From positions 131,081 through 195,080 of the forward strand of contig NZ_PYBV01000013.1 in the NCBI RefSeq assembly GCF_003205615.1: a DNA stretch of 64,000 nucleotides, given 5' to 3'. Origin of the DNA: Micromonospora arborensis. Lineage in GTDB: Bacteria > Actinomycetota > Actinomycetes > Mycobacteriales > Micromonosporaceae. The position numbers and the translations under genes are program-made. The notes beneath the pieces are model-generated. The model was given only the letters and a program-made list of their open reading frames with translations, did no database searches and was not told the origin of the DNA. Shown one piece after another: positions 25,561 through 33,817 of this stretch. Numbering within the stretch: position 1 is the stretch's first letter; each line of letters opens with the position of its first letter.

Positions 25561-27197
25561 GGCTTTGCTCCTCCGGTCGAAGGCCGGGCCGACGCGCCGA
25601 GCACGGCGCGGAGCCCGTCGCGCACGACCGCGCCGGTGCCGGGCGGCGCCGACCGCAGCGTCCACAGTGCGAGGCGGGCCAGGTCCGGCGGTGTCGGGTG
25701 GTAGTAGCGTTTGCGTGGGTCGGTGAAGCCGAACACGTCCGGCACCACCTCGGCGTCGCGGAGCAGCACGAAGAGGCGCTCCCCCGCGGCGGACGGGTCC
25801 GCGGCGCCGTCGGCGCACAGGCCGACCGCCCGGTCGAGCAGCCGCCGGAAGCCAGCGTCGCCGGGGAACGGCGAGCCCGCGTCGGGGCTGCCGGCCAGCG
25901 CGCGGGCCGGGCGGTCGTCGCCACGGCGCAGCCGCCGCAGCGCGCCCTGCGCCTGCAGCGTGCCGAAGAGCAGCCCGACCTCCCAGACCCGCAGCACTGC
26001 CTTCCACAGCAGCGGGCTGCGGGTGCCGGCGAGCACCATCTCGGCGAGGGTGTTGCCGCCGGCGCGCAGGCTCGCCAGCGTCGCCTTCGCGGTGGCCACG
26101 CCGGCCGGGTCGAGTCCGCCGGCGCCGCGCCCGCGCAGCAGCACCGCCAGCAGGCCGGCCGCGGCGAGCTGGTCGGTGAGCCCGCGGGAGAGGAAGAAGC
26201 CGGACGGTTCCCGCCCAGGCAGCGCACACCACCGCGGCCCGGCCAGGGTGGTGCCGGCCGGAGGACGGTGGGTCACCACGGTCCACGGCTGCACCACCCG
26301 GGCCGCACCGAGCTGCGCCCTGATCATCGGGTACGGCTCGATCAGGTCCCGCAAAACGTCGCCCGGCGACGCGCCGGACGGGAACGGATACCGGGTCGCG
26401 TCCACCGTGAGGCCAACGCCGGTGACCAGGCTGGTCGACCTGCGATGGTTGCCGAACGGCACCCGCCACAGGTAGCCGCCGTCGAAGACGTGGTAGCACG
26501 GCCCGTCGTCCCAGCGGCCCGGCGCACCGAACGCACGGGTTGAGCCGGTCGCCTCCCGCATCGAGCCGGCGCCGACCAGGTGCGTGTGCAGCGACCAGCT
26601 ATGCGCCGGCAACTCCTCGCCGTCGACGAGCCCGGCCCCCGCGGCGAAGGCCTCGCCGCCACCGCCCGCGTCGACGACGAAGCCAGCGTGGAACCGCCGG
26701 CCGTCGACGGCCGTGAGGGACACCCCGGACGTCTCGATGCGGACCTCGGCCAGGCGCACGTGCTGCCGGGCGTCGGCGCCGTACCGCACCGCGGCGTGGA
26801 ACAGGAAGCTGTCGGTGTCCTGCCGGTACAGTGTCGGCTCAGCCGGTATCGCGGCCGGGCTGGTGATCTGCAGGACGTCCGCGGCGGCCGGGGCCCGCCC
26901 GTGGTGGTGGTAGAGGAAGCCGAGCGTGCGTCCGACCCCCGTGCTGCGGCTCACCCGCCGGCTGGCCGAGGGGGCGTCGGCCAGCCAGGCCAGCTCGGGC
27001 ACCCGATGCCAGACGGCCATGGTGCGCAGCAGCGTCGCGGTGTACGGCGTGACGATCTCCTCGGTGCTGAACCGGGGATGGCCCCCGGGGTCGAGAAGCA
27101 GCACCCGGGTGCCACCCCGGGCGAGCGCCGCGGCCAGCGCGGAGCCGGCGAACCCGGCCCCGAGCACGGCCACGTCGTAGGAGGACTCCTGCGCCAT
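25557..27197 (-). CDS. Second lysine-deficient halogenase-family flavoprotein (PltD/PltM-like)
   Basis: 546 aa, ATG at 27197. The FAD-binding motif (LGAGFAGS) and LYRQDTDSFLFH are clear, and the whole length is homologous to the two flavoproteins at 20.6 and 22.2 kb. However, the catalytic segment reads GVGRTLGFLYHH, with Gly where the PltM-type lysine should be and Arg beside it, and the WxWxIP motif is reduced to YLWRVP. The expected GES motif is EEI. Chlorination activity is therefore doubtful. It is co-transcribed with a P450 and an SCP-2 protein, which argues for an adapted tailoring function such as an oxidation or dechlorination step. A non-catalytic partner is the alternative. Confidence 0.83.
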   Translation of the reverse strand: MAQESSYDVAVLGAGFAGSALAAALARGGTRVLLLDPGGHPRFSTEEIVTPYTATLLRTMAVWHRVPELAWLADAPSASRRVSRSTGVGRTLGFLYHHHGRAPAAADVLQITSPAAIPAEPTLYRQDTDSFLFHAAVRYGADARQHVRLAEVRIETSGVSLTAVDGRRFHAGFVVDAGGGGEAFAAGAGLVDGEELPAHSWSLHTHLVGAGSMREATGSTRAFGAPGRWDDGPCYHVFDGGYLWRVPFGNHRRSTSLVTGVGLTVDATRYPFPSGASPGDVLRDLIEPYPMIRAQLGAARVVQPWTVVTHRPPAGTTLAGPRWCALPGREPSGFFLSRGLTDQLAAAGLLAVLLRGRGAGGLDPAGVATAKATLASLRAGGNTLAEMVLAGTRSPLLWKAVLRVWEVGLLFGTLQAQGALRRLRRGDDRPARALAGSPDAGSPFPGDAGFRRLLDRAVGLCADGAADPSAAGERLFVLLRDAEVVPDVFGFTDPRKRYYHPTPPDLARLALWTLRSAPPGTGAVVRDGLRAVLGASARPSTGGAKP

Positions 27198-27319
27198 CTC
27201 GACCCCTTCTCCCGTCCGGCCTTCCGTCTTAGGAGCACGCTATGAACGTGGCGCGCTCCTGTCTTCCCCACCCAGGAGTCCCCCCTGGGACGGAGCACCC
27301 CTCCGGAAGGGGGTCCCGA
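27198..27319 (-). promoter_or_regulatory. 122-bp spacer with GC-rich hairpins inside the tailoring operon
   Basis: Between the FAD monooxygenase and halogenase-like genes lies a small hairpin CCCAGG (27271-27276) and CCTGGG (27284-27289). An imperfect longer one flanks it near 27292-27317, and no T-run follows. It could attenuate or process the operon transcript. The ribosome site for the downstream gene is the purine run near 27205. Confidence 0.4.
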
Positions 27320-28936
27320 TCACTGCCGGAGGCGGTCCAGGTATTCCCGCAGTGGCGTCACGTCGTGGGCGTCCGCCCGCAGGCCGAGGTAGCCGTCCGG
27401 ACGGATCAGGAACATCGCCGGGCGGTCGGCGCCGTACCTGCGGTGCACGTCGCCGTGCTGGTCCACGAACACGCCGGCCGGCACGTCCAGCATTGGCTTG
27501 CGCACCACCGTGAACACCCGGCCCAGCGAGCCGAGTACCGCCCGGGCCCGGTCGGCGGCTTCGGCCAGCGCCGCCGGTTGCTGCTGCCCGCCGAACAGCA
27601 GCAGGCGGTGCCCCGGCCCGCGCAGCAGGTGCCGCAGGGTCTCGTAGCCGTTGCGGTCGCGCAGGAAGCCGTCCGGCGCGACGTCACCGGGGGCCGGCCC
27701 GGATGGGCCGGCGGCCTGCCACCGGTCGAGCACGGCCGGGCTGTCCCGGTACTCGATGTTGAGTCCGCCGAAGGAGCGCACCACCTTCTCCTCCGCCCGG
27801 CGGATCCGGTCGAGGAGGTGAAGGACGCCGTCGCGCATCATCCGCGACACCGGCGAGTGCAAGGTGACCGCCTTGGTGGCCCGCTCGGTGCGCCGCAGAA
27901 CCTGCTTGGCGACATTGGAGCGTTCCTGCTCGTACGAGTCGATGAGCATCTCGCCAGCGGCGCCCTGCACCACAAGTGCCAGCTTCCAGCCCAGGTTGTA
28001 CGCGTCCTGCAGGCCGGTGTTCATGCCCTGGCCGCCGACCGGGCTGTGGCTGTGCGCCGCGTCGCCGCAGAGGATGGTGCGCCCGGAGCGGAATCGCTCG
28101 GCCCGCTGCTGCCGCGCTGTGAACTGGGTTGTCCACAGTGGGTCGGAGAGGGCCGGGTCGAGCGTGGTTTCTGCGGCCACCAGGCGCCGGAACACCTCGA
28201 TGTCCGGATGCGGGCCAAGCTCATGCACGTCGTCGCCCTCGTAGTCGATCACCAGCCGCCAGCCGTCCGGGCGGGGCAACGGGACGGCGGCGAACACCCC
28301 GTGCCCGCCGAAGATGACCTGGATCCGGTCGCGCGGGAGCCGCCATGGGGCGCGGACGTCAGCGAGCAGGAAGGTGCGGTTCAGGTCGTGGCCGGCGCCG
28401 CCGATCCGTGCCGCCTCCCGGATCATGCTGTGCGCGCCGTCGCAGGCGACCAGCCACTCGGCGGTGCATTCCTCCTCGGCGCCGTCCGCGCGCCGCATGA
28501 TTACCGAGGTGCTGTCGCCGTCGCCGCGCCAGGCGATGACCTCGGTGCCCCACTCCGGCTCGACGCCGAGCCTGGTGGTGTGCTCAAGCAGGATCTCCTC
28601 GGTCCGGGACTGCGGCAGCGCGACGCTGAACGGGAACGGCGACTCAGCCTTGCCCAGTTCGACCGACGCGACCTCGTCGGCACCGTCGCTGATCTGGATG
28701 CCGATGATCGGCACGCCGTCCCGGACCACGCTGCCGGCCAGCCCCAGATCGTCGAAGGTTTCCAAGGTACGCATCAGCACGGCCAGCGCCCGGCTCTCCC
28801 GCACCGGCCCGGAGCGGCGGTCCACCAGCCGCGCCTGGACGCCGTGCCGGGAGAGCTCCGCGGCGAGCATCAGGCCGGTGGGACCAGCGCCGACGATCAG
28901 GACCGGGCTCGTGGTGTGACGCATCTCGGTCGTCAT
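27320..28936 (-). CDS. FAD-dependent aromatic hydroxylase (class A flavoprotein monooxygenase)
   Basis: 538 aa, ATG at 28936 overlapping the permease stop (ATGA). Motifs in order: GAGPTG near residue 17, the RSRALAVLMRTLE-like segment after the Rossmann fold, the DG motif VACDGAHSMIREA, and GDAAHSHSPVGGQGMNTGLQDAYNLGWKLA. A C-terminal thioredoxin-like domain of about 130 residues follows. This architecture is that of the polyketide hydroxylases such as PgaE or RdmE, which hydroxylate phenolic rings with NAD(P)H and oxygen. In this cluster it probably oxidises the phenol ring, or helps dearomatise it. It could alternatively inactivate the compound as a resistance enzyme, since it is co-transcribed with the exporter. 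Confidence 0.92.
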   Translation of the reverse strand: MTTEMRHTTSPVLIVGAGPTGLMLAAELSRHGVQARLVDRRSGPVRESRALAVLMRTLETFDDLGLAGSVVRDGVPIIGIQISDGADEVASVELGKAESPFPFSVALPQSRTEEILLEHTTRLGVEPEWGTEVIAWRGDGDSTSVIMRRADGAEEECTAEWLVACDGAHSMIREAARIGGAGHDLNRTFLLADVRAPWRLPRDRIQVIFGGHGVFAAVPLPRPDGWRLVIDYEGDDVHELGPHPDIEVFRRLVAAETTLDPALSDPLWTTQFTARQQRAERFRSGRTILCGDAAHSHSPVGGQGMNTGLQDAYNLGWKLALVVQGAAGEMLIDSYEQERSNVAKQVLRRTERATKAVTLHSPVSRMMRDGVLHLLDRIRRAEEKVVRSFGGLNIEYRDSPAVLDRWQAAGPSGPAPGDVAPDGFLRDRNGYETLRHLLRGPGHRLLLFGGQQQPAALAEAADRARAVLGSLGRVFTVVRKPMLDVPAGVFVDQHGDVHRRYGADRPAMFLIRPDGYLGLRADAHDVTPLREYLDRLRQ

Positions 28937-30033
28937 GCCCGCTCCTCCCCCCGGCGGTGTTCGCCTGCATAGACGACTGGGACGAGCAGCAGGCCCACGA
29001 CGGCGGCCGCGATGACGGCGGTCAGTCGGCCAGCGGACAGGTCGGCGAACCCATGGATGACCGGGTTGTACCACTCGAAGATCGGCGTGAACGGCCACCA
29101 GCGCGCGAAGGCCTGCGCGGCCTCGGGCAGGTACGCCATCCGGCTGAAGCCGCCGCAGACGAAGAACGTCATGATCGCGCCGAGCGTGACGACCGGCTGC
29201 GCGGCCCGGAAATGCCGCAGTAGGTAGCCGAGGACCAGGCCGAACGCCGCGCAGGCCACCATGACCGGCAGGAACCCGAAATAGACCCCGAGCAGCCGGC
29301 CCGGGCTCACCTCGAAGTGGCCGATGGCGTACGAGAGGGCCAGCGGCAGCAACGACATCACGGTGGCCATCAGCACCGCCGAGAGGATGATGCCACCGCC
29401 GGCCGCGGCGATCGGCAGCGGCGTCAGCAGGATCTCTTTGCGGGTGCGGTATTCCCGCTCGACGAGCATCAGGTTGGCCGCGATCAGCATGCTGCCGAAG
29501 AACCAGGCGAGCAGGATGCTGCTGCCGCCGAGATACGCGGCGCGCCATACGTCGTCCGGATGCTCGGTCTGCTTGGCCAACTCGACGTCGAGCGCCCCCG
29601 ACGCGTTGATCGAGTTGACCGCCAGCTCGATCCGGCCGCGGTAGTTCTTCGCCGCGTCCGAGTTGACGTTGAACGAGTCGACCTGGATGCGGTGCGTCTG
29701 GTCGTAGTCGGGCGGGATCACGATGACCGCGTGCAGCCGACCCCAGCTCAGCTCGTCCCGGGCCTCGGCCAGGTCGGTGGTGACGATCCGGAAGTAGGGA
29801 CCGATGTCGGAGTGGGCGTCCCGGACGGCTTGCTCCGCCTGCTGACCGGCCGCGGAGCTCGACTGGTTGACCAGCGCCACCGGGTAGGCGTCGCCGACAC
29901 CGCCGTAGACCATCGTGGACAGGATCAGCATGGCCGACGGCACGATGACGACCTGGATGATCAAGGCTCGTTCCCGCCGGAGCAGCAGCAGGTTGCGGTG
30001 GAAGACCGCCAGAATCGCGCGCAGGATGGACAT
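28933..30033 (-). CDS. ABC-2 type transporter permease (drug exporter subunit)
   Basis: 366 aa, ATG at 30033. One N-terminal membrane helix is followed by a large extracytoplasmic domain (about residues 45-170), then about five helices, ending in a membrane segment around VIAAAVVGLLLVPVVYA. This is the YhgE/DrrB-like ABC-2 exporter layout. It lies 10 bp after the second permease and both follow the ATPase gene, so the three genes encode one heteromeric exporter, probably for the cluster product. Confidence 0.9.
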   Translation of the reverse strand: MSILRAILAVFHRNLLLLRRERALIIQVVIVPSAMLILSTMVYGGVGDAYPVALVNQSSSAAGQQAEQAVRDAHSDIGPYFRIVTTDLAEARDELSWGRLHAVIVIPPDYDQTHRIQVDSFNVNSDAAKNYRGRIELAVNSINASGALDVELAKQTEHPDDVWRAAYLGGSSILLAWFFGSMLIAANLMLVEREYRTRKEILLTPLPIAAAGGGIILSAVLMATVMSLLPLALSYAIGHFEVSPGRLLGVYFGFLPVMVACAAFGLVLGYLLRHFRAAQPVVTLGAIMTFFVCGGFSRMAYLPEAAQAFARWWPFTPIFEWYNPVIHGFADLSAGRLTAVIAAAVVGLLLVPVVYAGEHRRGEERA

Positions 30034-30043
30034 TACAACCTCC

Positions 30044-31171
30044 CTACTGTCCTTGGGTGAAGGTGAGACGGGACCGGAGGAACCAGACGGACGACGTCAC
30101 CAGCACCGCCACCAGCGCTGCCATCCAGCCGGCCGCGCCGGGCAGGGTGGCCACCAGTGGCAGGCCCTCCATCGCGGCGCGGATCTGGTCGGTCATCGAC
30201 GCCACCGGCCAGTACCTGGTGGAGAGCCAGAGCGCCTCGACGAGCCCGCCGTGCGCGTAGCCGCGTAGGTAGGACTCGAAGCCGCAGAGCAGGAAGTGCA
30301 CCAGGGTGAGCACCGCCGCCAAGGGCACCACCGGCAGCGACCGGCGCAGCGCCACGCCGAGCAGCATGCCCAGCGCCGCGCCGTAGAAGAACAGCGCCAG
30401 CATCGGCAGCCAGGTGCCGGGGCCGAGACGGGACAACGGATAGTCCAGGGTCAGTGCGAGCGTGCCGGCCACCAGGGCGGTGCTGAGCAGCGTCTGCACC
30501 GAGGTGACCGCCCATTTGCCGACGATGAACGGGGTGAAGCTGCGCGGTGCCAGCACGATGCCCTTGGCCGTGCGGTCCTCCCATTCGCGGGCCACGAGGT
30601 TGCCGGTGTTGACCATGGCGGCGTACAGGATCGTGAACATCAACAACCCGGTGCCCATGTAGCGCTGGAAGCTCATGTCCTTGCTGAACCGCGGATTCTC
30701 CTGAATCACGACCGCGGCCGACGGCGACGACGCGACGCTCATCTCCCGGATGATGTGCTCGATGCGCAGCTCGAAGTTCTTGGTGATGTCGGAGTTGATG
30801 TTTTCCAGCTGGAGGTTCACCTCGGCCCGGCCGGCGGCCGCCGCGGTGTCGAAGCCCGCCGGGATGCGGACCAGCCCGATGGTGTCGCCGTCGCGGTACA
30901 TCTCGGCGGCGCGCTCCGGGTCCTCGGTCTTGATCAGCCAGGCCTTGCCGTCCTCCGACTTCATCGACCGCATGATCTGCATGAACTGGTCGCTGTAGAC
31001 GCCCTGCGAGTCGCGGGCCACGACGATCGGCACGGTCGTGGCGGCCTGCACGATCAGCGAGTAGAGCAGCGCGAACAGCGCCGGCACCAGAATGCTGATC
31101 ACCAGGAACACCGGGCTGCGCAAGGTCATGACCAGGTCTTTGCGCACCAGTGCGCGGATAGCGCGAAACAT
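30044..31171 (-). CDS. ABC-2 type transporter permease (drug exporter subunit)
   Basis: 375 aa, ATG at 31171, stop TAG. Its topology matches the neighbouring permease: an N-terminal helix (LVISILVPALFALLYSL), an extracytoplasmic domain to about residue 175, then five or six membrane helices. The N-terminal MFRAIRALVRKDLVMTLRSP is the usual amphipathic start of ABC-2 permeases. It lies 11 bp downstream of the ATPase gene. The two permeases are related to each other but not duplicates, implying a heterodimeric membrane part. Confidence 0.9.
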   Translation of the reverse strand: MFRAIRALVRKDLVMTLRSPVFLVISILVPALFALLYSLIVQAATTVPIVVARDSQGVYSDQFMQIMRSMKSEDGKAWLIKTEDPERAAEMYRDGDTIGLVRIPAGFDTAAAAGRAEVNLQLENINSDITKNFELRIEHIIREMSVASSPSAAVVIQENPRFSKDMSFQRYMGTGLLMFTILYAAMVNTGNLVAREWEDRTAKGIVLAPRSFTPFIVGKWAVTSVQTLLSTALVAGTLALTLDYPLSRLGPGTWLPMLALFFYGAALGMLLGVALRRSLPVVPLAAVLTLVHFLLCGFESYLRGYAHGGLVEALWLSTRYWPVASMTDQIRAAMEGLPLVATLPGAAGWMAALVAVLVTSSVWFLRSRLTFTQGQ

Positions 31172-31182
31172 CGTCGTCTCCC

Positions 31183-32184
31183 TCAGTTGCGCAGGCTTCG
31201 GCCGGTGAACTCAAGGAACACGTCCTGCAGGTTCGCGTCCTTGAGCTCGAAGCTCTCGATCTGCCGCGGCTGGGCGCCGAACCGGCCCTGCTGGAGCGCG
31301 GCGAGCACCTCCAACGCCTGCGGCGACCCTTCCAGGCCCACGGTCACCACCTGGTCGTCGCGGGTCACCCGGTGCAACGCGGACATCGCGTGCTCGGCCG
31401 CCTGGGCCACGTCGGGCGAGGCGAACCGCAGCACCAGACGCAGCGCGGTCACCTTGGCCTTGAGCTCGGCCAGCGTGCCCTCGGCGACCGCGGCACCCCG
31501 GTCGATGATCAGGATGCGGTCGGCGAGAGTCTCGGCCTCCTCCATGTAGTTGGTGCTCAGCAGCACGCTCATGCCGCCGTCGGCCAGCTCGCGCACCCGG
31601 TCCCAAATGGCCTGCCGGGACTGCACGTCGACGCCGAGCGTGGGCTCGTCGAGCAGCAGCGCCTGCGGCTTGGTCAGTAGCGCCCGGGCCAGGGTGAGCC
31701 GGCGCTGCATGCCGCCGGAGTAGGTGCCTACCCGGTCGTTCTGCCGGTCAGTGAGCTGCACCAGTTTGAGCACCTCGCCGACCTGGGCCTTGAGGTCGCC
31801 GCTCACGCCGTAGTAGTTGCCGTGGAACAGCAGGTTTTCCCGGGCGTTGAGGCTGTCGTAGAGCGCCGTCTCCTGCGGCATGACGGCGAGATTGCGCAGC
31901 ACCGTCTTGCGCTCCTTGTGCGGCTCCTGACCAAACACCCGCACCTGGCCGTCGGTGGGCTTCCGCAGCCCGCAGATCAGGTTGATGGTGGTCGTCTTAC
32001 CGGAGCCATTGGGGCCCAGGAGGCAGAAGATCTGCCCCCGCGGGATCGCGAAGGACAGCTCGCGGACCGCGACGAACTCCTCCTTGCCGCGCCGGTGGAA
32101 GCGGACGGAGACCCGGTCCAGCTCGATCACCGAATCGTGACCGGTCAGGTCGCGCAGACTGGCCGGGTCGGCCATGGTGGTCAT
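31183..32184 (-). CDS. ABC transporter ATP-binding protein (drug exporter)
   Basis: 333 aa, ATG at 32184 overlapping the TetR stop (ATGA); an ATG nine bases later is an alternative. All ATPase motifs are intact: Walker A GPNGSGKTTT, Q-loop MPQETALYDSL, signature YSGGMQRRL, Walker B ALLLDEPTLG and an H-loop-type STNYMEEAE (Asn before Tyr, His replaced). The C-terminal about 100 residues form the extra regulatory domain found in DrrA-like drug-export ATPases. It powers the two permeases downstream. Confidence 0.92.
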   Translation of the reverse strand: MTTMADPASLRDLTGHDSVIELDRVSVRFHRRGKEEFVAVRELSFAIPRGQIFCLLGPNGSGKTTTINLICGLRKPTDGQVRVFGQEPHKERKTVLRNLAVMPQETALYDSLNARENLLFHGNYYGVSGDLKAQVGEVLKLVQLTDRQNDRVGTYSGGMQRRLTLARALLTKPQALLLDEPTLGVDVQSRQAIWDRVRELADGGMSVLLSTNYMEEAETLADRILIIDRGAAVAEGTLAELKAKVTALRLVLRFASPDVAQAAEHAMSALHRVTRDDQVVTVGLEGSPQALEVLAALQQGRFGAQPRQIESFELKDANLQDVFLEFTGRSLRN

Positions 32185-32864
32185 GGATTGCTCCTTCGGT
32201 AGTCGGTGGCCGACGACGGTGGGGCCGTCGTCGTGACGAAAAATGAGACGTGCCGCTCGGCCAGCTCGCGGCCGAGCGCCCTTTCCTCCTCGGTGGACTG
32301 AGCGTTGAGATAGACGAAGCGCACGTTGGCCAGGGGCGCGAGCAGCTCCCAGACCAGCTGCTCCGCGGTGAACTCGGAGCGCAGGCGGCCGGTGGCGAGC
32401 CAGACCTCGAACAGCGGGTGCAGCTGCCGCTGCACGGCGGCGATGGCGTCGGTGAGGCTCTTGCCGCCGGCCGCCTTGCCCAGCAGGCCCTCGCGCATCA
32501 TCACGCTGCTGAAGCGGCGGGCCCGTGGCTGGTCGAACGCATCGACGATGCGGCGCGCCAGGTCGGGCAGCGCCGCTGCCGGGCCCAGCTCGGCCAACGG
32601 GCTGAGGTCGACCCCCAGCTCGCCGAGCTCGAGCAGGCCGGACTGGGCCATCAGCGTGTCGAAGATGGCCTGTTTGGAGTCGAAGTGGACGTAGATGACG
32701 CTCTCGCGCACACCCACTGCCTCGGCGAGCTCCCGGATGGACGTGGCGGCGAAGCCCTTGGCGGCGAAGGCCTCAAGGGCCGCGTCGAGCAGCGCCTCGC
32801 GGGTGTGCAGACCTTCGGCCTTGGCCGGGCGGCCGGGTCGACGGGTAGCGGCGGATCGTGGCAT
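32181..32864 (-). CDS. TetR-family transcriptional regulator
   Basis: 227 aa, ATG at 32864. The N-terminal HTH is typical of TetR (REALLDAALEAFAAKGFAATSIRELAEAVGVRESVIYVHFDSKQAIFD), residues about 22-70, after a basic RRPGRPAK tail. The ligand-binding half is divergent as usual. It heads the exporter and tailoring operon. Two matching palindromes lie 10-53 bp upstream of its start, so it very likely represses its own operon and is released by the product or an intermediate, inducing export. Confidence 0.93.
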   Translation of the reverse strand: MPRSAATRRPGRPAKAEGLHTREALLDAALEAFAAKGFAATSIRELAEAVGVRESVIYVHFDSKQAIFDTLMAQSGLLELGELGVDLSPLAELGPAAALPDLARRIVDAFDQPRARRFSSVMMREGLLGKAAGGKSLTDAIAAVQRQLHPLFEVWLATGRLRSEFTAEQLVWELLAPLANVRFVYLNAQSTEEERALGRELAERHVSFFVTTTAPPSSATDYRRSNP

Positions 32865-32874
32865 GACAGAATCC

Positions 32875-32916
32875 TAACGTACGATCGTTATTTAAAAACC
32901 TAACGGTTGATCGTAA
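32875..32916. promoter_or_regulatory. Tandem TetR operator sites
   Basis: Two 16-bp sites, TAACGTACGATCGTTA (32875-32890) and TAACGGTTGATCGTAA (32901-32916), share the pattern TAACG-N6-CGTWA and are spaced 26 bp centre to centre. They lie in an AT-rich patch directly upstream of the regulator start, where promoter elements are expected. Confidence 0.8.
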
Positions 32917-33115
32917 TTTTTCACTAACTGAAAGTGCCGCGCCTCTCCGGCCCGGCCGAGCCGCCCTGACGTGCGAGAACCGTCCAAACTCGACCGCGCC
33001 GGCAGGGCATGGAGGCGGTCGCGGACGGCTTCGGACGCAATACTGAGCGTTGCAATGTAAAGATCCCCATGTATCTTCATGCCGGTGAATGTCTACTCCG
33101 TCGGGGGAGAGAGAC

Positions 33116-33817
33116 GTGTCCGACAAGCCCATTTCCGCAGGTGATACCGCGACCCGGCTCCTCCTCGTTGACGATCGGACCCTGGTTCGGGTAGGGGTTC
33201 GCATCCTGCTGGAGCAGGTCCCCGGTTTCGAGGTGATCGGGGAGGCCTCGGACGCCCGTGAAGCCATCCGCAAGACCAGCACCCTGACCCCGGATGTCGT
33301 GATCATCGACGCGTTGGCCCACCGAGTGGACGCCGCCGAGGTCACTCAGCGGCTGCTCAGCAGTCCCCTGCGCCAGCCCCCCCGCATCCTGATCCTCGTC
33401 AACGCGGAGGACGAGGGCCGCAAGGCGCTCCAGGCCGGCGCCGCAGGTGTGCTCCGCAAACACGCCACCGCGGATGAGTTCGTCTCCGCGATCCGGATCA
33501 TCGCGGCCGGCTACCTGGTGCTGGCGCCCCAGACCAGGTATCCCGCGCACGCCGCCACCATCGTCGAACACACCGTGGCCGACCCGCAGATGCAGGGCGC
33601 GCTCACCCCGCGCGAGATGGACGTGCTCAAGCTGATCGCCCGCGGCGCAACCAACGCCGAGATCTCCCGGGAGCTCTCGTTACGGGAGAGCACCGTGAAG
33701 TCTCACGTGCAGCACCTGCTGACCAAGTTGAACTTACGCAGCCGCGTGCACGCGGTCATCTATGCCTTCCACACCGGCCTCATCCAGACCCGGAGCATCG
33801 AGCTGGAGCGGCGGTGA
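33116..33817 (+). CDS. LuxR/NarL-type response regulator (pathway-specific activator candidate)
   Basis: 233 aa from GTG at 33116, chosen because GGGGGAGAG sits just upstream; an ATG at 33089 would add nine residues. The receiver domain spans about 12-130, with the acidic pair in LLLVDD, a phosphoacceptor-position Asp in VVIIDALA, and Lys in GVLRKHA. The usual M-P after the Asp is missing, so phosphorylation is uncertain. The C-terminal HTH has LTPREMDVLKLIARGATNAEIS and STVKSHVQHLLTKLNLRSR. No sensor kinase is adjacent. The gene contains two in-frame TTA codons (33680 and 33734), rare leucine codons that in actinomycetes link expression to bldA. It stands alone on this strand between the export operon and the thioesterase and is the best candidate for cluster activator. 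Confidence 0.9.
   Translation: MSDKPISAGDTATRLLLVDDRTLVRVGVRILLEQVPGFEVIGEASDAREAIRKTSTLTPDVVIIDALAHRVDAAEVTQRLLSSPLRQPPRILILVNAEDEGRKALQAGAAGVLRKHATADEFVSAIRIIAAGYLVLAPQTRYPAHAATIVEHTVADPQMQGALTPREMDVLKLIARGATNAEISRELSLRESTVKSHVQHLLTKLNLRSRVHAVIYAFHTGLIQTRSIELERR

Noticed and set aside
27260..27319. Rho-independent terminator splitting the tailoring operon
   Set aside because: The stems are short or imperfect and lack a T-run, and gene order suggests read-through; kept only as a spacer with hairpins.
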